Origin: JAHZMA01 sp965205905
GTDB lineage: Bacteria > Pseudomonadota > Alphaproteobacteria > JABAAW01 > JAHZMA01
DNA length: 64,000 bases
Assembly (NCBI GenBank): GCA_965205905.1
Contig: CBDBHZ010000013.1
Span: 1-64,000 of the forward strand
Direction of reading: 5' to 3'
The translations under genes were made by a program, and so were the position numbers. This document shows positions 28,673-38,740 of this stretch, in pieces. Position 1 is the first letter of the stretch. Every line of letters begins with the position of its first letter. Under the pieces are notes generated by a model that was not told the DNA's origin, ran no database searches, and saw only the letters and a program-made list of their open reading frames with translations.

Positions 28673-28727
28673 GGTTTTCTCCCTTAATTAAGGACTTTTG
28701 TTTATCATTGACTATCAACTATTGAGA

Positions 28728-30707
28728 CTATCGAAGACTGGTTAGCTCACGCAACATTTCATCGGCCGCGCTAATAACTTTGGTGGTTGCGGAATAGCCA
28801 CGTTGGGTGATAATCATATCCGAAAATTCCTGTGCCACATCCACTGCTGATGCTTCTAATGAATAGCCCCGCAGATTGCCCGCTGTGCGCGTATTGGCTT
28901 CGGTAATTCTTGGTGGCCCTGAATCTTCTGAGAATGAATAGACATTGCCCGAACGCGTTACCATACCATTGGGGTTGGCGAATAATGCCAGTGGCACTTG
29001 ATAAAGGTCGCGTAAATCGCCATTGCTGAAAGTGCCATTAATCACGCCATTGCTATTGATATTCACATCTTCCAATGATGCGAATTGCCGCCCATCATTC
29101 TGTAAGAATCGCACGGTGCTGGTTTTATCGTAAAAATTGGTGAGCCCATCACCACCCGTGCCCGCATTGGCAACCGCAATCTCATCATCGCCATCATTTA
29201 ACACGCCGCCCGGTTGCAACGCCTTAAAATTAAGAGACCCTAAATTCAAATCAATATCAACTTGGTCGCCCTCGCTATTAATATTATTATTATAGTCAAC
29301 GGTAATGCGTAATTTTTCGGTGCCATCATTCATATATTTCACCAAACCAACATCGTCATATTGCACATTGCCCTCAACATCAACAAATCTTCCGCCATTA
29401 AAACGATTGCTGGTTTCTCCGAATGAAGGCGCACCAAAACTGTTACCATAACTTTCATAATCGGCAATCGACCCTTCGGTTGCTAATGGGATATTGGCAA
29501 GCCCTCGGTTAACATTGCTGACCGCGATAATGCCCGAAATGGAACGGTAAAATTCTAGCATCGCATCTGGGTTATCTCCAGTATCAAGCACTTGCAAGCC
29601 TGCAACAATTTCTGCGGTTGTGGGCGGGTCGCTAAAATTAATTCCTGTGGTATAGCGGTCTAGCACCTCGCCCATGGCGCGCATTTCGGCATCGGTGCGG
29701 GAACCACCACTTGTGATTGTCCGCAAATCAATTGGATTTGCTGCTTCTATGCCTCTTTCATTAATGGCGACTGTATTGGGGAGATTGAATTGCGTCGGAT
29801 ATTTGGTTTGCATATAATCGGTGATTAAACCGGGTGGCAACATGGTATCTAAATTGCCAGAACTATCAAAAATCACATCAGCGATTGGCACTGCATTTTC
29901 CACGCCAACATTCGGTGTGCCATCAGAATTATAGGTAACAATCTGGGCATCATCTAATACTGCATAAGCCCGCCAATGGTCGGGTTGCGATAGATTATAA
30001 TCAATATCAATAATATTATTACCATCGGTAAAGAACATCGTTTTTTCTGGTCCTAAATTTGACGCACGTTCGAATATCAGCTCTAAATTACGTGGCGTGC
30101 CTTGCCCATCTATCACCGATTGCCTTACATGAAACGCGTTTGCTTGCCCAGTAAGCGTATCGGTGGTTAGGTTAACGCCAATATCTAGCATGGTGCTTGC
30201 TTCGGGTTCAGAATCTTTATTGGCAACATTGACTGATACAAAATTTTGGGCTTCGGTGGCTTTCAAAAATTCGGTATCTTCTTCATTACGCCCCCAAGAT
30301 AACAGATAATAGCCATTGGAATTGCGTAAATTACCATCGGAATCAGCGCGAAATTGTCCTGCACGGGTGTAATATGTGGCGCCCGCAGGGCGATAGGTTT
30401 CGTTATCCTCATCAAAAGCGAGGCGGTCAGTTACCACAAAATAACCTTTGCCAGAAATAGAAAAATCAGTGCTGCTATCAGAAATTTCTATCGCGCCTTG
30501 CTGGTCAACATCGCGCGTAACGGTTGATTGGATGCCGCCCGGCGTATAGCCGACTGTGTTGGTGGTAAGAAAAGTTGAAAATTCGGCATCGGCACGCTTA
30601 TAGCCGACCGTATTCAAATTAGCGATATTATCAGAAATTGTGGCAATGCGCTGTGAATTAACATATAACCCTGATGCGCTGGTTCGCAAAGAACTGTAGA
30701 GACTCAT
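28728..30707 (-). CDS. flgE: Flagellar hook protein paralogue 3 (FlgE-like)
   Basis: This 659-residue hook-family protein starts MSLYSSLRTSASGLYVNSQR and ends with DVAQEFSDMIITQRGYSATT. The inner FlgE domain reads NDGRQFASLEDVNINSNGVI and FSNGDLRDLYQVPLALFANP. The variable middle differs strongly from its neighbours, so this is an old duplication and not a recent copy. A GGAGGAAAAG Shine-Dalgarno precedes the ATG, and a sigma-54-like promoter lies 80-95 bases upstream (30787-30802). Secreted by the flagellar export apparatus; probably a hook subunit or a minor hook variant. Confidence 0.85.
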   Translation of the reverse strand: MSLYSSLRTSASGLYVNSQRIATISDNIANLNTVGYKRADAEFSTFLTTNTVGYTPGGIQSTVTRDVDQQGAIEISDSSTDFSISGKGYFVVTDRLAFDEDNETYRPAGATYYTRAGQFRADSDGNLRNSNGYYLLSWGRNEEDTEFLKATEAQNFVSVNVANKDSEPEASTMLDIGVNLTTDTLTGQANAFHVRQSVIDGQGTPRNLELIFERASNLGPEKTMFFTDGNNIIDIDYNLSQPDHWRAYAVLDDAQIVTYNSDGTPNVGVENAVPIADVIFDSSGNLDTMLPPGLITDYMQTKYPTQFNLPNTVAINERGIEAANPIDLRTITSGGSRTDAEMRAMGEVLDRYTTGINFSDPPTTAEIVAGLQVLDTGDNPDAMLEFYRSISGIIAVSNVNRGLANIPLATEGSIADYESYGNSFGAPSFGETSNRFNGGRFVDVEGNVQYDDVGLVKYMNDGTEKLRITVDYNNNINSEGDQVDIDLNLGSLNFKALQPGGVLNDGDDEIAVANAGTGGDGLTNFYDKTSTVRFLQNDGRQFASLEDVNINSNGVINGTFSNGDLRDLYQVPLALFANPNGMVTRSGNVYSFSEDSGPPRITEANTRTAGNLRGYSLEASAVDVAQEFSDMIITQRGYSATTKVISAADEMLRELTSLR

Positions 30708-30786
30708 CTTTTCCTCCTGTAGCTTAAATATTGGCTATTGATATTTTGGTTCAAATATAAATAGCGGGTCTTCTCTCTGGTAAATA

Positions 30787-30802
30787 AGCAAATAATATGC
30801 CA
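30787..30802 (-). promoter_or_regulatory. Sigma-54-like promoter of hook paralogue 3
   Basis: On the minus strand the sequence reads TGGCATATTATTTGCT, with the GG and GC elements exactly 10 bases apart as RpoN requires. It lies in the gap between two hook genes. In alphaproteobacteria such as Caulobacter, hook genes are sigma-54 dependent. Confidence 0.7.
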
Positions 30803-30848
30803 TTTTGTTAAATTAGTTTTCATTATTTTCGTCTCCATCATCATATCA

Positions 30849-32912
30849 TTAGAACGAACGGTTCAACTCATCTAGCATGGCATCGGTTGTGGTGATAATT
30901 TTGGTTGATGCCGAATAGATGCGTTGCGTGATAATCATATTGCTAAATTCTTGTTCTAAATCCACATTGGCAGATTCGCGTGATGCGCTGATAATATAGC
31001 CTGCTTCGGTGCTGCCCGCACGGCGCAACAAAGATGAGCCAGCATCGGTGCTACGTTCAAACACACTGCCAGTTTTTGATGTTAGCCCGTTAGCGTTTTC
31101 AAATATAACCAGTGGAATTTGATATAAATCACGCGATTCACCATTATCATAATGCCCCGTGATAATCCCTTCGCGGTCAATTTCAACATTTTCCAACAAA
31201 GAATAGCGCCTGCCATTATGTTCGGTATAGCGCAAACTTGACGAGACATCATCATATTGTGTTAAGCCATTATTGCCAATTCTGCCTTCACCAAGCGTGG
31301 CAATGGTGGTATTGCTGTTATTCAAGAAACTATTCGCACCAAGACTATTAAGGGTAAGAGAGCCAAAATTAATATCAATATCAATTTGGTCGCTTGTGCT
31401 GAGGGATGAATTATCATAATCCACCGTAACGCGCACCTTATCAAGCCCGTCACTGGCAAAGGCTTGCAACCTTTCGCCAATGGCTGCATCATCATGGGTA
31501 TGTTGACGCACTGCATAGCCATCACCCGTATCATTCACAATTCTACCGCCTAAATAATTTTGACTATCTTGCCTGCCGCCCAATATTTTTGCACCAATCC
31601 TATCGGCAGTTGCGCCATCATTCAGCGCGGTTTGGTCAGGCGTAATATCTAGAAACATCTCATCAATGCCTTGCTGTAAATCTGGTATGCCGCCACGATT
31701 ACGCTCATTTGGTAATTGCCAAGCAGCGGCATTGTTAAGTTCTGCCATCACATCCATCAGCACATAGGGGTGTCTTTGTGTATCAACCGAAGCAATCGCA
31801 TCGCGTATCTGTTCGGCGGTTGGCGGGTTAGAAAAGGCGCCTGCTGGCACATCATGCGCTATCAATAAATCACGCACCGCATTAAATGCATTGCTCGCAT
31901 TATCCAAATCGTAAGGCACGCTGCTGCTTGCGCCAGTTTCGGTAACGCCTGCTAAATTTCCATTAAGCGATTGCTGAAATGAAAGTGGATAATTACCACG
32001 CAAAAACATGTTAAACGACCCCGCCGCACCTAACAGACTTAACCTGCCACTGGCATCAAATACCATATCGGCAATCGGCACATTTTTTTCACTATCAAGA
32101 ATCAGTTGCTTATCACCATTGGCATCGTAAGTTTGAATTGAGGCATCTTCAACATTGGCATAGACCCGCCATGAATTGGGCATACGTAACACAATTTCTT
32201 TGGTTTCAATCGTGCCATTGGCTTCAAAATACAAAGTATGAATTTCTTCAGGTTCGCGTTCAAAAGTCAGATTCAGATTGCGCTCTCGCCCAGCGGTGTC
32301 GGTAACGGCTTGCGTGATGGTATAAGAATTATCGGGTCCACTTGGTGTGGTTGGCACAATATTCGCGCCTAAATTAAATTCGGTTGTGGTTGTTGGCGAA
32401 TAATTTTGCGCGCCAACATTGGCTGGCATCATTTGGTTGAAATCATTGCTTTCTAGAAAGCCCTCTTCATTACCATTACCAGTATTATCAGCAGATGATG
32501 AATCATTAGGCGGCCATGCTAGCAAATAATAGCCATCTGTGTTGCGTAAGAAACCGTTATTATCTATTCTAAATTCGCCCGCACGGGTGAAAGAGGTCTC
32601 GCCACTTGGTTCATAACCACCCTGCTGATTTTGCTTCAATTCCTTAACAACCGCAAAATAACCATTGCCTGTTACCGCTAAATCAGTGTTAACTGATGTA
32701 TGATAAATCTCGGCTTGCTTATCAATCTCGCGATAATTATTGGCAATCACACTGCCATAGGCATCTTTATCAACGAAAGTAGAAAAATTTGCATCAACCC
32801 GTTTATAGCCGACCGTATTCACATTGGCGATATTATCACCAATCATGGCCATGCGGCGTGAATTTACGTCAATGCTGGCAACGCCTGTGCGTAATGCACT
32901 GTAAAGCCCCAT
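30849..32912 (-). CDS. flgE: Flagellar hook protein paralogue 2 (FlgE-like)
   Basis: I place the start at ATG 32912 (MGLYSALRTGVASIDVNSRR), with GAGGAG just upstream, rather than an in-frame start 54 bases earlier. The protein has 687 residues, the longest of the four, and carries the hook-family ends (MIGDNIANVNTVGYKR; DLEQEFSNMIITQRIYSAS). The middle contains NGLTQYDDVSSSLRYTEHNG, a FlgE hallmark. A sigma-54-like promoter precedes it (32962-32977). It is closest in sequence to paralogue 1 in the C-terminal half, judged by eye. Confidence 0.85.
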   Translation of the reverse strand: MGLYSALRTGVASIDVNSRRMAMIGDNIANVNTVGYKRVDANFSTFVDKDAYGSVIANNYREIDKQAEIYHTSVNTDLAVTGNGYFAVVKELKQNQQGGYEPSGETSFTRAGEFRIDNNGFLRNTDGYYLLAWPPNDSSSADNTGNGNEEGFLESNDFNQMMPANVGAQNYSPTTTTEFNLGANIVPTTPSGPDNSYTITQAVTDTAGRERNLNLTFEREPEEIHTLYFEANGTIETKEIVLRMPNSWRVYANVEDASIQTYDANGDKQLILDSEKNVPIADMVFDASGRLSLLGAAGSFNMFLRGNYPLSFQQSLNGNLAGVTETGASSSVPYDLDNASNAFNAVRDLLIAHDVPAGAFSNPPTAEQIRDAIASVDTQRHPYVLMDVMAELNNAAAWQLPNERNRGGIPDLQQGIDEMFLDITPDQTALNDGATADRIGAKILGGRQDSQNYLGGRIVNDTGDGYAVRQHTHDDAAIGERLQAFASDGLDKVRVTVDYDNSSLSTSDQIDIDINFGSLTLNSLGANSFLNNSNTTIATLGEGRIGNNGLTQYDDVSSSLRYTEHNGRRYSLLENVEIDREGIITGHYDNGESRDLYQIPLVIFENANGLTSKTGSVFERSTDAGSSLLRRAGSTEAGYIISASRESANVDLEQEFSNMIITQRIYSASTKIITTTDAMLDELNRSF

Positions 32913-32961
32913 TCCTTGTCTCCTCAACATTATTATTGAATATTGTTGCGATAATGAAACA

Positions 32962-32977
32962 AGCAATTAATATGCCA
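32962..32977 (-). promoter_or_regulatory. Sigma-54-like promoter of hook paralogue 2
   Basis: The minus strand reads TGGCATATTAATTGCT, with a 10-base GG-to-GC spacing, 50 bases before the ATG. It differs at only one position from the site before paralogue 3, suggesting that promoter and gene were duplicated together. Confidence 0.72.
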
Positions 32978-33122
32978 GATGTGGATATGCCCCAGATGCG
33001 AGTATGCTCCAAATGAAAATGTCTCGGTGCCGATAATGAAACATTATCGACACTTAAACATTATAGGATGATTCTTAAAAAACCATTGAGAGAATTAACA
33101 GCCAAGAATTAACAGATAGCCA

Positions 33123-35123
33123 TTAACGGATAGACCTTGTCAATTCATCAAGCATAGAATCTGTGGTTGTAATCACTTTGGTTGATGCCGAATAAGCACG
33201 TTGTGTTACAATCATATTAGAAAATTCTTCTGCCAAATCTACAGACGCCGCTTCACGCGCCGAATTCAAGATTCGCCCTGCCCCCGATGTGCCTGCCACA
33301 CGGGTTAAGGCAATGCCAGAAGCATTGGTTTGCTCAAAGATATTGCCTGATGATGCCCTTAAACCGTTTGGATTGGCAAAAGTTACCAATGGCACTTTGA
33401 ATAATTCGCGGGTTTCGCCATTATCGTAGAAACCTTCCACCACACCATCATCGGTGATATCCACCGATTGCAGTGATGAAAACCGCCTGCCATTATGCTC
33501 GGTAAAGCGCAAAGTTGAAAGCGTATCATCAAATTGCGTTAAGCCATCATTGCCTTGCATACCAATGCCTGCTTCGGCGACGCGTGTTGCCGAACGATTC
33601 AACGCGCTATTGGCTTCAAACACACCCATCGTGAACGTGCCGAAATTAATATCAACTTCAGTTAAGTCACTGGCAGTTGCGGTGCTGTTATCATAATCAA
33701 TCGTCAGCCGCAATTTATCATTACTGCCTTCTGTGTAATTTTGCAGATTACCAGTACCATTCATGCGAACGCGTGAACCATCATTATTGATGATACGCCC
33801 TGCCACATATTGTGCATCACCCGGTAGCGCACCTAATGGGATAGCACCTGCGGGGTCGCTACTTGCAAGCGGGTCATTAGCCACATAACTTAGTGCGGTT
33901 AAATCATTAATATCTTGATTCAATGTTGTTAAGCCTGCAGCAGTGCGATTAGTTGCATTTTCAAATGCAGCACCGCCCGTTTGCATGATTGCCATTATCT
34001 GCCCCATCGCCAGCGGATAATCGCGGGTATTCAATGTATCAATGCCTGAAAGAATATCAGCAACTGTGGGTGGCGAGCCTGATATTACAACATTACTATC
34101 ATTAAGAACCACTCCGATAGAAGTCAAAGCAGCAGCACTCAATGTGGATATATCAAGGCGACTATTCGCTGACGAACCCGGTTCATCAGTCGTGCCATAA
34201 CTCATCGGTAATTGTGTGCGTTGATAAAGATTGATAGAACCCGGTGGGGTTAAGGCGCTTAACCTGCCTGTTGCATCAAAAATTATATCGGCAATCGGCA
34301 CATCAAGGCTACTATTAGCGATGGCAAGTGGTGTGCCATCAGGATTGTAGGTTTGAATCGATGCATCTTCAACCGATGAGTAAACCCGCCAACTATTCGG
34401 CACCCTAGTATTAACGATCTTATCAACCGTATCTGCACCATTTTGTAAAGAAACATTATGCGTTTCGGTCGGTAATCTTTCAAAATTAAAGGTCAATGTG
34501 CGGGCACGCCCTTGCGGGTCAATAATTTCTTGGGTAATGCTGTAAGCACTCACTGCCCCTGCATCTGTTGTGGGAATTAAATTTGCACCTAAATCAAACT
34601 GTGTGCTAGCACTAGGGTCAAAGGCTTGGTTGCCAACATTAACCGCAACCAGCGAGCCAAAATCATTGGTTTCAATAAAATCGGTATTTTCAGAATTTGG
34701 TGGCCATGAAAGTAAATAATAGCCTTCGGTATTACGCAAATTGCCGTTACTATCCACACGGAATTCGCCCGAACGGGTAAAGAATGTATCGCCTGCAGGC
34801 AACCAATTACTATCAGCATCGCGTTCCAATTCACGGGTAACGATAAAATAGCCATTGCCTGAAATTGCCATATCGGTGGTGAAAGCAGTGGCTTCAATAT
34901 TGCCTTGCTGGGCAACCTCGCGGCTATTGAAGTTGATCACCCCGCCTGCGGAATAAGCACCTGTGCCTGCACCGCCACCTGTTATAAAGGTTGAAAATTT
35001 AGCATCAACCCGCTTATAGCCCGTGGTATTCACATTCGCGATATTATCAGAAATCATCCCCATTCTTTGGGAATTCGAAAATAAGCCGGATACGCCGGAC
35101 CGTAATGCGCCATAGAGACTCAT
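33123..35123 (-). CDS. flgE: Flagellar hook protein paralogue 1 (FlgE)
   Basis: This 666-residue protein starts MSLYGALRSGVSGLFSNSQR with a strong GGAGG Shine-Dalgarno. It has the GMISDNIANVNTTGYKRVDA motif, the central NDGLTQFDDTLSTLRFTEHN and the C-terminal D0 helix (DLAEEFSNMIVTQRAYSAST). It directly follows flgD, the hook-cap gene, as flgE does in classic operons, so it is the best candidate for the main hook subunit. It would polymerise outside the cell as the universal joint between rod and filament. A weaker sigma-54-like sequence upstream has the wrong spacing (9 bases). Confidence 0.88.
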   Translation of the reverse strand: MSLYGALRSGVSGLFSNSQRMGMISDNIANVNTTGYKRVDAKFSTFITGGGAGTGAYSAGGVINFNSREVAQQGNIEATAFTTDMAISGNGYFIVTRELERDADSNWLPAGDTFFTRSGEFRVDSNGNLRNTEGYYLLSWPPNSENTDFIETNDFGSLVAVNVGNQAFDPSASTQFDLGANLIPTTDAGAVSAYSITQEIIDPQGRARTLTFNFERLPTETHNVSLQNGADTVDKIVNTRVPNSWRVYSSVEDASIQTYNPDGTPLAIANSSLDVPIADIIFDATGRLSALTPPGSINLYQRTQLPMSYGTTDEPGSSANSRLDISTLSAAALTSIGVVLNDSNVVISGSPPTVADILSGIDTLNTRDYPLAMGQIMAIMQTGGAAFENATNRTAAGLTTLNQDINDLTALSYVANDPLASSDPAGAIPLGALPGDAQYVAGRIINNDGSRVRMNGTGNLQNYTEGSNDKLRLTIDYDNSTATASDLTEVDINFGTFTMGVFEANSALNRSATRVAEAGIGMQGNDGLTQFDDTLSTLRFTEHNGRRFSSLQSVDITDDGVVEGFYDNGETRELFKVPLVTFANPNGLRASSGNIFEQTNASGIALTRVAGTSGAGRILNSAREAASVDLAEEFSNMIVTQRAYSASTKVITTTDSMLDELTRSIR

Positions 35124-35238
35124 TGGTTTTCCTCCTATAAAACGGGCGTTACTTGGTTTTTATTAATAACACCCTATTGGTTCTATCATGACCGCTTATT
35201 TTAGCGTATCATCATAGGTTTTTAGCAAATTTCAGCCA

Positions 35239-36264
35239 TTATAGCTTCGCTTGCAAGACATCATTGATGCCGATTTGCTTACCTGTGCCCAGCTCCAAAA
35301 CGATATCATCGCCTTGCCCTGTAACGCCAGTAACGCGAGTTGTTGAGAAATATCTAACATCCCCGTCAACCGTTTGTAACCCCGTTGTGGGGTTGACTGA
35401 AATTTCTGCGCGGTAATTGCCCGCTGGCATCATTTCATATACTTTTGTGTTACCGATTAGATTGGCGCCACCTGGACGGGGCTGGGCAGTGATTTGATAG
35501 CTGTAAATGCCTGTTGGCATTGCGGCTTCCACACCATTTATTGTCCCTTTTCCGTCCCAAACCGCGCTGTTTCTTCCATCAGCAAGATTTAAGTTTCTAG
35601 TTGCAACAACCGTGCCATTTGAATCGCGAATTGTAAGTTCAGCACTATCGGTATTTTGTGGCAGTGAATATTCAAAAATTGCTTGCGGGGTTGCACCATT
35701 TTGACCGGGCAATAAATTAAAAGACCTCGCTTGTGCGCCATCGGCTTCGCGGTAACCATCCCAAGTGAAATCTTGCCGCTGTTCGGGTGTAATATCGGCA
35801 AGCGAATAATTTGCCACAAGGTCATTATCCTCGTCATAGATTTTCAGTGATGCCCGTCCTGTGTCTTTGGGTAATGTATAGCCAATATCGGCAGTTGCCC
35901 CTTCAAGGGTGAATTTATCGCCCGCATATTCAACATTTAAGCCAATATGGTTGATGGCAGAGGTGCGCGCTTGTGCGCTTAAATGCGCCGCCATCGATTT
36001 TAATTGTTCAGTTTGCGCCAATTGTTGCTCAACGCCAGCAAAGCCTACCAGCTGATTGGTAAATTCAGCAGTTTCTAGTGGCGATAAAGGGTCTTGATAT
36101 TGTAATTGCGTCGTCAATAGGGTGAGGAAGTCATTAAAATCACTGAATAATTTATCAGAGCCCGTTTGCCCATTGCTAACAACCTCGCCAGTGCCATTAT
36201 TGATGTTATTTTGCAGATTATTCAGATTCTGCTGATTGGTGTTTTGGGTAATGCCGTCGGCCAT
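35239..36264 (-). CDS. flgD: Flagellar hook-capping protein FlgD, duplicated Ig domain
   Basis: This 341-residue protein has the conserved N-terminal FlgD motif FLTLLTTQLQYQDPLSPLET and EFTNQLVGFAGVEQQL, then beta domains. Two FlgD Ig-like units are recognisable: IGYTLPKDTGRASLKIYDED ending FTWDG (about residues 125-170), and FEYSLPQNTDSAELTIRDSN ending AVWDGKG with PTGIYSYQITA (about 190-255). One such unit is usual. FlgD caps the growing hook and is exported by the flagellar type III system. It lies between fliK and the first hook gene in one operon. Confidence 0.92.
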   Translation of the reverse strand: MADGITQNTNQQNLNNLQNNINNGTGEVVSNGQTGSDKLFSDFNDFLTLLTTQLQYQDPLSPLETAEFTNQLVGFAGVEQQLAQTEQLKSMAAHLSAQARTSAINHIGLNVEYAGDKFTLEGATADIGYTLPKDTGRASLKIYDEDNDLVANYSLADITPEQRQDFTWDGYREADGAQARSFNLLPGQNGATPQAIFEYSLPQNTDSAELTIRDSNGTVVATRNLNLADGRNSAVWDGKGTINGVEAAMPTGIYSYQITAQPRPGGANLIGNTKVYEMMPAGNYRAEISVNPTTGLQTVDGDVRYFSTTRVTGVTGQGDDIVLELGTGKQIGINDVLQAKL

Positions 36265-36308
36265 AATTATCTCTCTTTCATGGTTAGGATTATTGTCCTA
36301 GCTTGTTA

Positions 36309-38702
36309 TTAAACACGTGCATTGATGCGTCCGTCATCGGTAACCGTAACATATTCATCAAGCGATTGTTCTGGTAGCGGTGTATCCGCTTCTTCTTCCC
36401 CTTGGGCGGCATGACGGTTATTATCTCCGCCTGATTGCTTGCCCTTTTGTCCTTCAGCAAAATCTTGCCTCAGTAAAAAATTCAAATCTTTTTGGTCAAC
36501 ATTAAGCCCTGCATCTTGCAAAGATTGCTGTAATGTTGATGCGTCGCGTTGCAATAATTGTAGCGTATCGGCTTTATCGGGCGCGATCGTCAGCTGTAAT
36601 TTGCCATTGGCTAATGTTTCAATCTGCACATCAACACGCCCCAACTCGGCAGGACGCAGTTGAATATTAATGCGGGTTTGGTCGTTGCTATGCGCGTTGT
36701 GAATCTTAACGCTTAATTGCTGATGCAATTTACGGACTTGCTGTGCCGTTTCGCTAAATTGCTGGCTAAAGCGCGGGCTATTGCTGGCATTATTGATTTG
36801 CGCGTTTAAGTTTGATTGCTGATTATTTTGCCCTGCTGATTGACTTTGTGGCTGATTTTGTGGCTGATTTTGCGATTGAGAATTGCCATCACCAGTGAAA
36901 GCCTGTTGCTGCCCTGATTGTTGCGATAATGTATTATTAGTCGCATTATTGGCAATCTGCGTGGCTTGTGGCTTATCACCCACTTGCGGGGTAACGGGCT
37001 GTTTCGTGGTTAAAATCGGTTGCGCGCCATTTTGCTGAGGTGATTGTGATTGCTGGATATGACGGGCATCAAACACAGATTTTTCAGTACCATTTTGTTG
37101 TGGCGATGTTTGCCCTTGTGCATCTCTGGTTTTCAAATCTTGCAATAATTGTGAGCCACTATTTTCTTGGGCTTGCAATAATTGTCCGCCATTGATGCGT
37201 AAGGGTTGCTGAATATTTTTCACTTGTGCATTTGAACCTTCTTGCCCATTAATCTGAGTGATGGTGATTTTTTCTACGGGCACATCAAGTGATTTTTGTC
37301 CTGATGATGCCTGATTGGCCGTTTGACTAGCCTGCTGATTATTATTTGCCTGCTGTTGCGGTGCATTGCCAGATGGATTTGGTGCTGGGGCTTGAGTGGC
37401 TGGTTGTGAAGCAGATAGATTCACATTCGCACTTTGTGTGGTATCACTTTGCGGATTTTGGGTTTCAGCAATCACTGATTGTAGCGGGCTTTTGGCAATA
37501 ACGGGTAGCTCATCTAATGAGGTGCGCGTTTCTGTTGGTTGTTTTGCTTGTGCGCTAACAGTTGGCGCGGCGGCTTTTTGTGTTGCTATTTGTGCATTAT
37601 TGGCAGTTTGCGCCAATCCAGATGGTGCAGATGGTGCAGATGGTGCAGATGGTTGTGCCAATGGTTGTGCAACTGATAGATTCGTTTGGGCATTATCAGT
37701 ATTTTGTGGCTGATTAATGTTGGTTGCCACATTATTTTGCCCTGCTTGCCCTATTGCCTGTTGGTTGGCTTGCTGATTTGCCTGTGGTGTTATTTGTTCA
37801 GCTGATGCTGTTGTGGTAATTATCGGCTGATTGCTTTGTGTGGGCTGTCCCGTTGGCGCGCTATTATTAGCTTCCACCAATGGGGTTGCTGTTTGGGGAG
37901 TCGCTGTTTGAGCAACCGTTTGAGGCGTCGCTGTTTGAGCAACCGTTTGAGGCGTTGCATCTTGCGTTGTTAATGTTGCTATTTGGGCTGTTGCTATTTG
38001 TGGGGTTACCGTTTGGGCTGTTGCCCGCGATGCCGTTTTTATTGGCGTTACTGTTTGTTGTTGGATAGCGATATTGCTTGTATTGTCATTACTGCCAGTA
38101 TTGCTTGCCTGATTAATGGCAACATTATTTGTAGGTTGATTATTCACTAATTGCGTTAGACTTTCTAACTCATTATTGGGGGCAGTATTATTGACATTAT
38201 TTTGCGCGACATTGTTGTCGGTTTGATTGTCATCACTCTTTGTTGCAACCGCCGTTTCACTATCAGTGTTATTATCATTATGATTAGTAGATTCGGCATC
38301 AACATTTTGCTTGCCATCATCGGCAGTGTTTTCTTGTTTGGCACTATCATATGCCTCGTCATCGCCCGCTTGCCCATTATCATCATTGCGATAATTTTCG
38401 GCACGGTAAGCCTCATTTTCTTGGTCATGGTTGTAATCAACCGCAAATTCTTCGCGGTCTGTATTACGCCCTATATCATTATGATTGGCGTATTCTTCCC
38501 TATATTTTTCTGGGGTATAGCGATTTTGCTCTTGCTGAAAATCTTGTCCATTTTGGGCAAAATCCGAAGAGGAGGTAAATGCCAAAAAATCAGCAAATTT
38601 GGTATCAAAATCTGCATGAGAATTTGGTTTTTGGTTTGGTTGAGATTCATGCACACGGCTTTGCCGCAGCTGGGTCTCATGTTGTAAAGATAATTCGGTC
38701 AC
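36309..38702 (-). CDS. fliK: Flagellar hook-length control protein FliK
   Basis: The conserved C-terminal domain (about the last 150 residues) reads INIQLRPAELGRVDVQIETL and KADTLQLLQRDASTLQQSL, matching the Flg_hook domain that switches export specificity when the hook is complete. The preceding 600 residues are Gln/Asn/Ala-rich low complexity with short repeats (APSAPSAPSA; ATPQTVAQT units), fitting a flexible ruler. I prefer GTG 38702 as start because AAGGA precedes it and the promoter at 38741-38757 would leave almost no leader for the upstream GTG 38720. It heads the hook operon. Confidence 0.88.
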   Translation of the reverse strand: MTELSLQHETQLRQSRVHESQPNQKPNSHADFDTKFADFLAFTSSSDFAQNGQDFQQEQNRYTPEKYREEYANHNDIGRNTDREEFAVDYNHDQENEAYRAENYRNDDNGQAGDDEAYDSAKQENTADDGKQNVDAESTNHNDNNTDSETAVATKSDDNQTDNNVAQNNVNNTAPNNELESLTQLVNNQPTNNVAINQASNTGSNDNTSNIAIQQQTVTPIKTASRATAQTVTPQIATAQIATLTTQDATPQTVAQTATPQTVAQTATPQTATPLVEANNSAPTGQPTQSNQPIITTTASAEQITPQANQQANQQAIGQAGQNNVATNINQPQNTDNAQTNLSVAQPLAQPSAPSAPSAPSGLAQTANNAQIATQKAAAPTVSAQAKQPTETRTSLDELPVIAKSPLQSVIAETQNPQSDTTQSANVNLSASQPATQAPAPNPSGNAPQQQANNNQQASQTANQASSGQKSLDVPVEKITITQINGQEGSNAQVKNIQQPLRINGGQLLQAQENSGSQLLQDLKTRDAQGQTSPQQNGTEKSVFDARHIQQSQSPQQNGAQPILTTKQPVTPQVGDKPQATQIANNATNNTLSQQSGQQQAFTGDGNSQSQNQPQNQPQSQSAGQNNQQSNLNAQINNASNSPRFSQQFSETAQQVRKLHQQLSVKIHNAHSNDQTRINIQLRPAELGRVDVQIETLANGKLQLTIAPDKADTLQLLQRDASTLQQSLQDAGLNVDQKDLNFLLRQDFAEGQKGKQSGGDNNRHAAQGEEEADTPLPEQSLDEYVTVTDDGRINARV

Positions 38703-38740
38703 TAGCCTATTCCTTATCACTTCTTGATAATCAATAGATA

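Noticed and set aside
35224..35239. Possible sigma-54 promoter before hook paralogue 1
   Set aside because: The GG-to-GC spacing is 9 bases rather than 10, and it overlaps the 3' end of flgD.
38202..38687. 161-codon open frame antisense to fliK
   Set aside because: It is a shadow of the low-complexity fliK sequence on the other strand; its hydrophobic text comes from reversed Asn/Asp codons.
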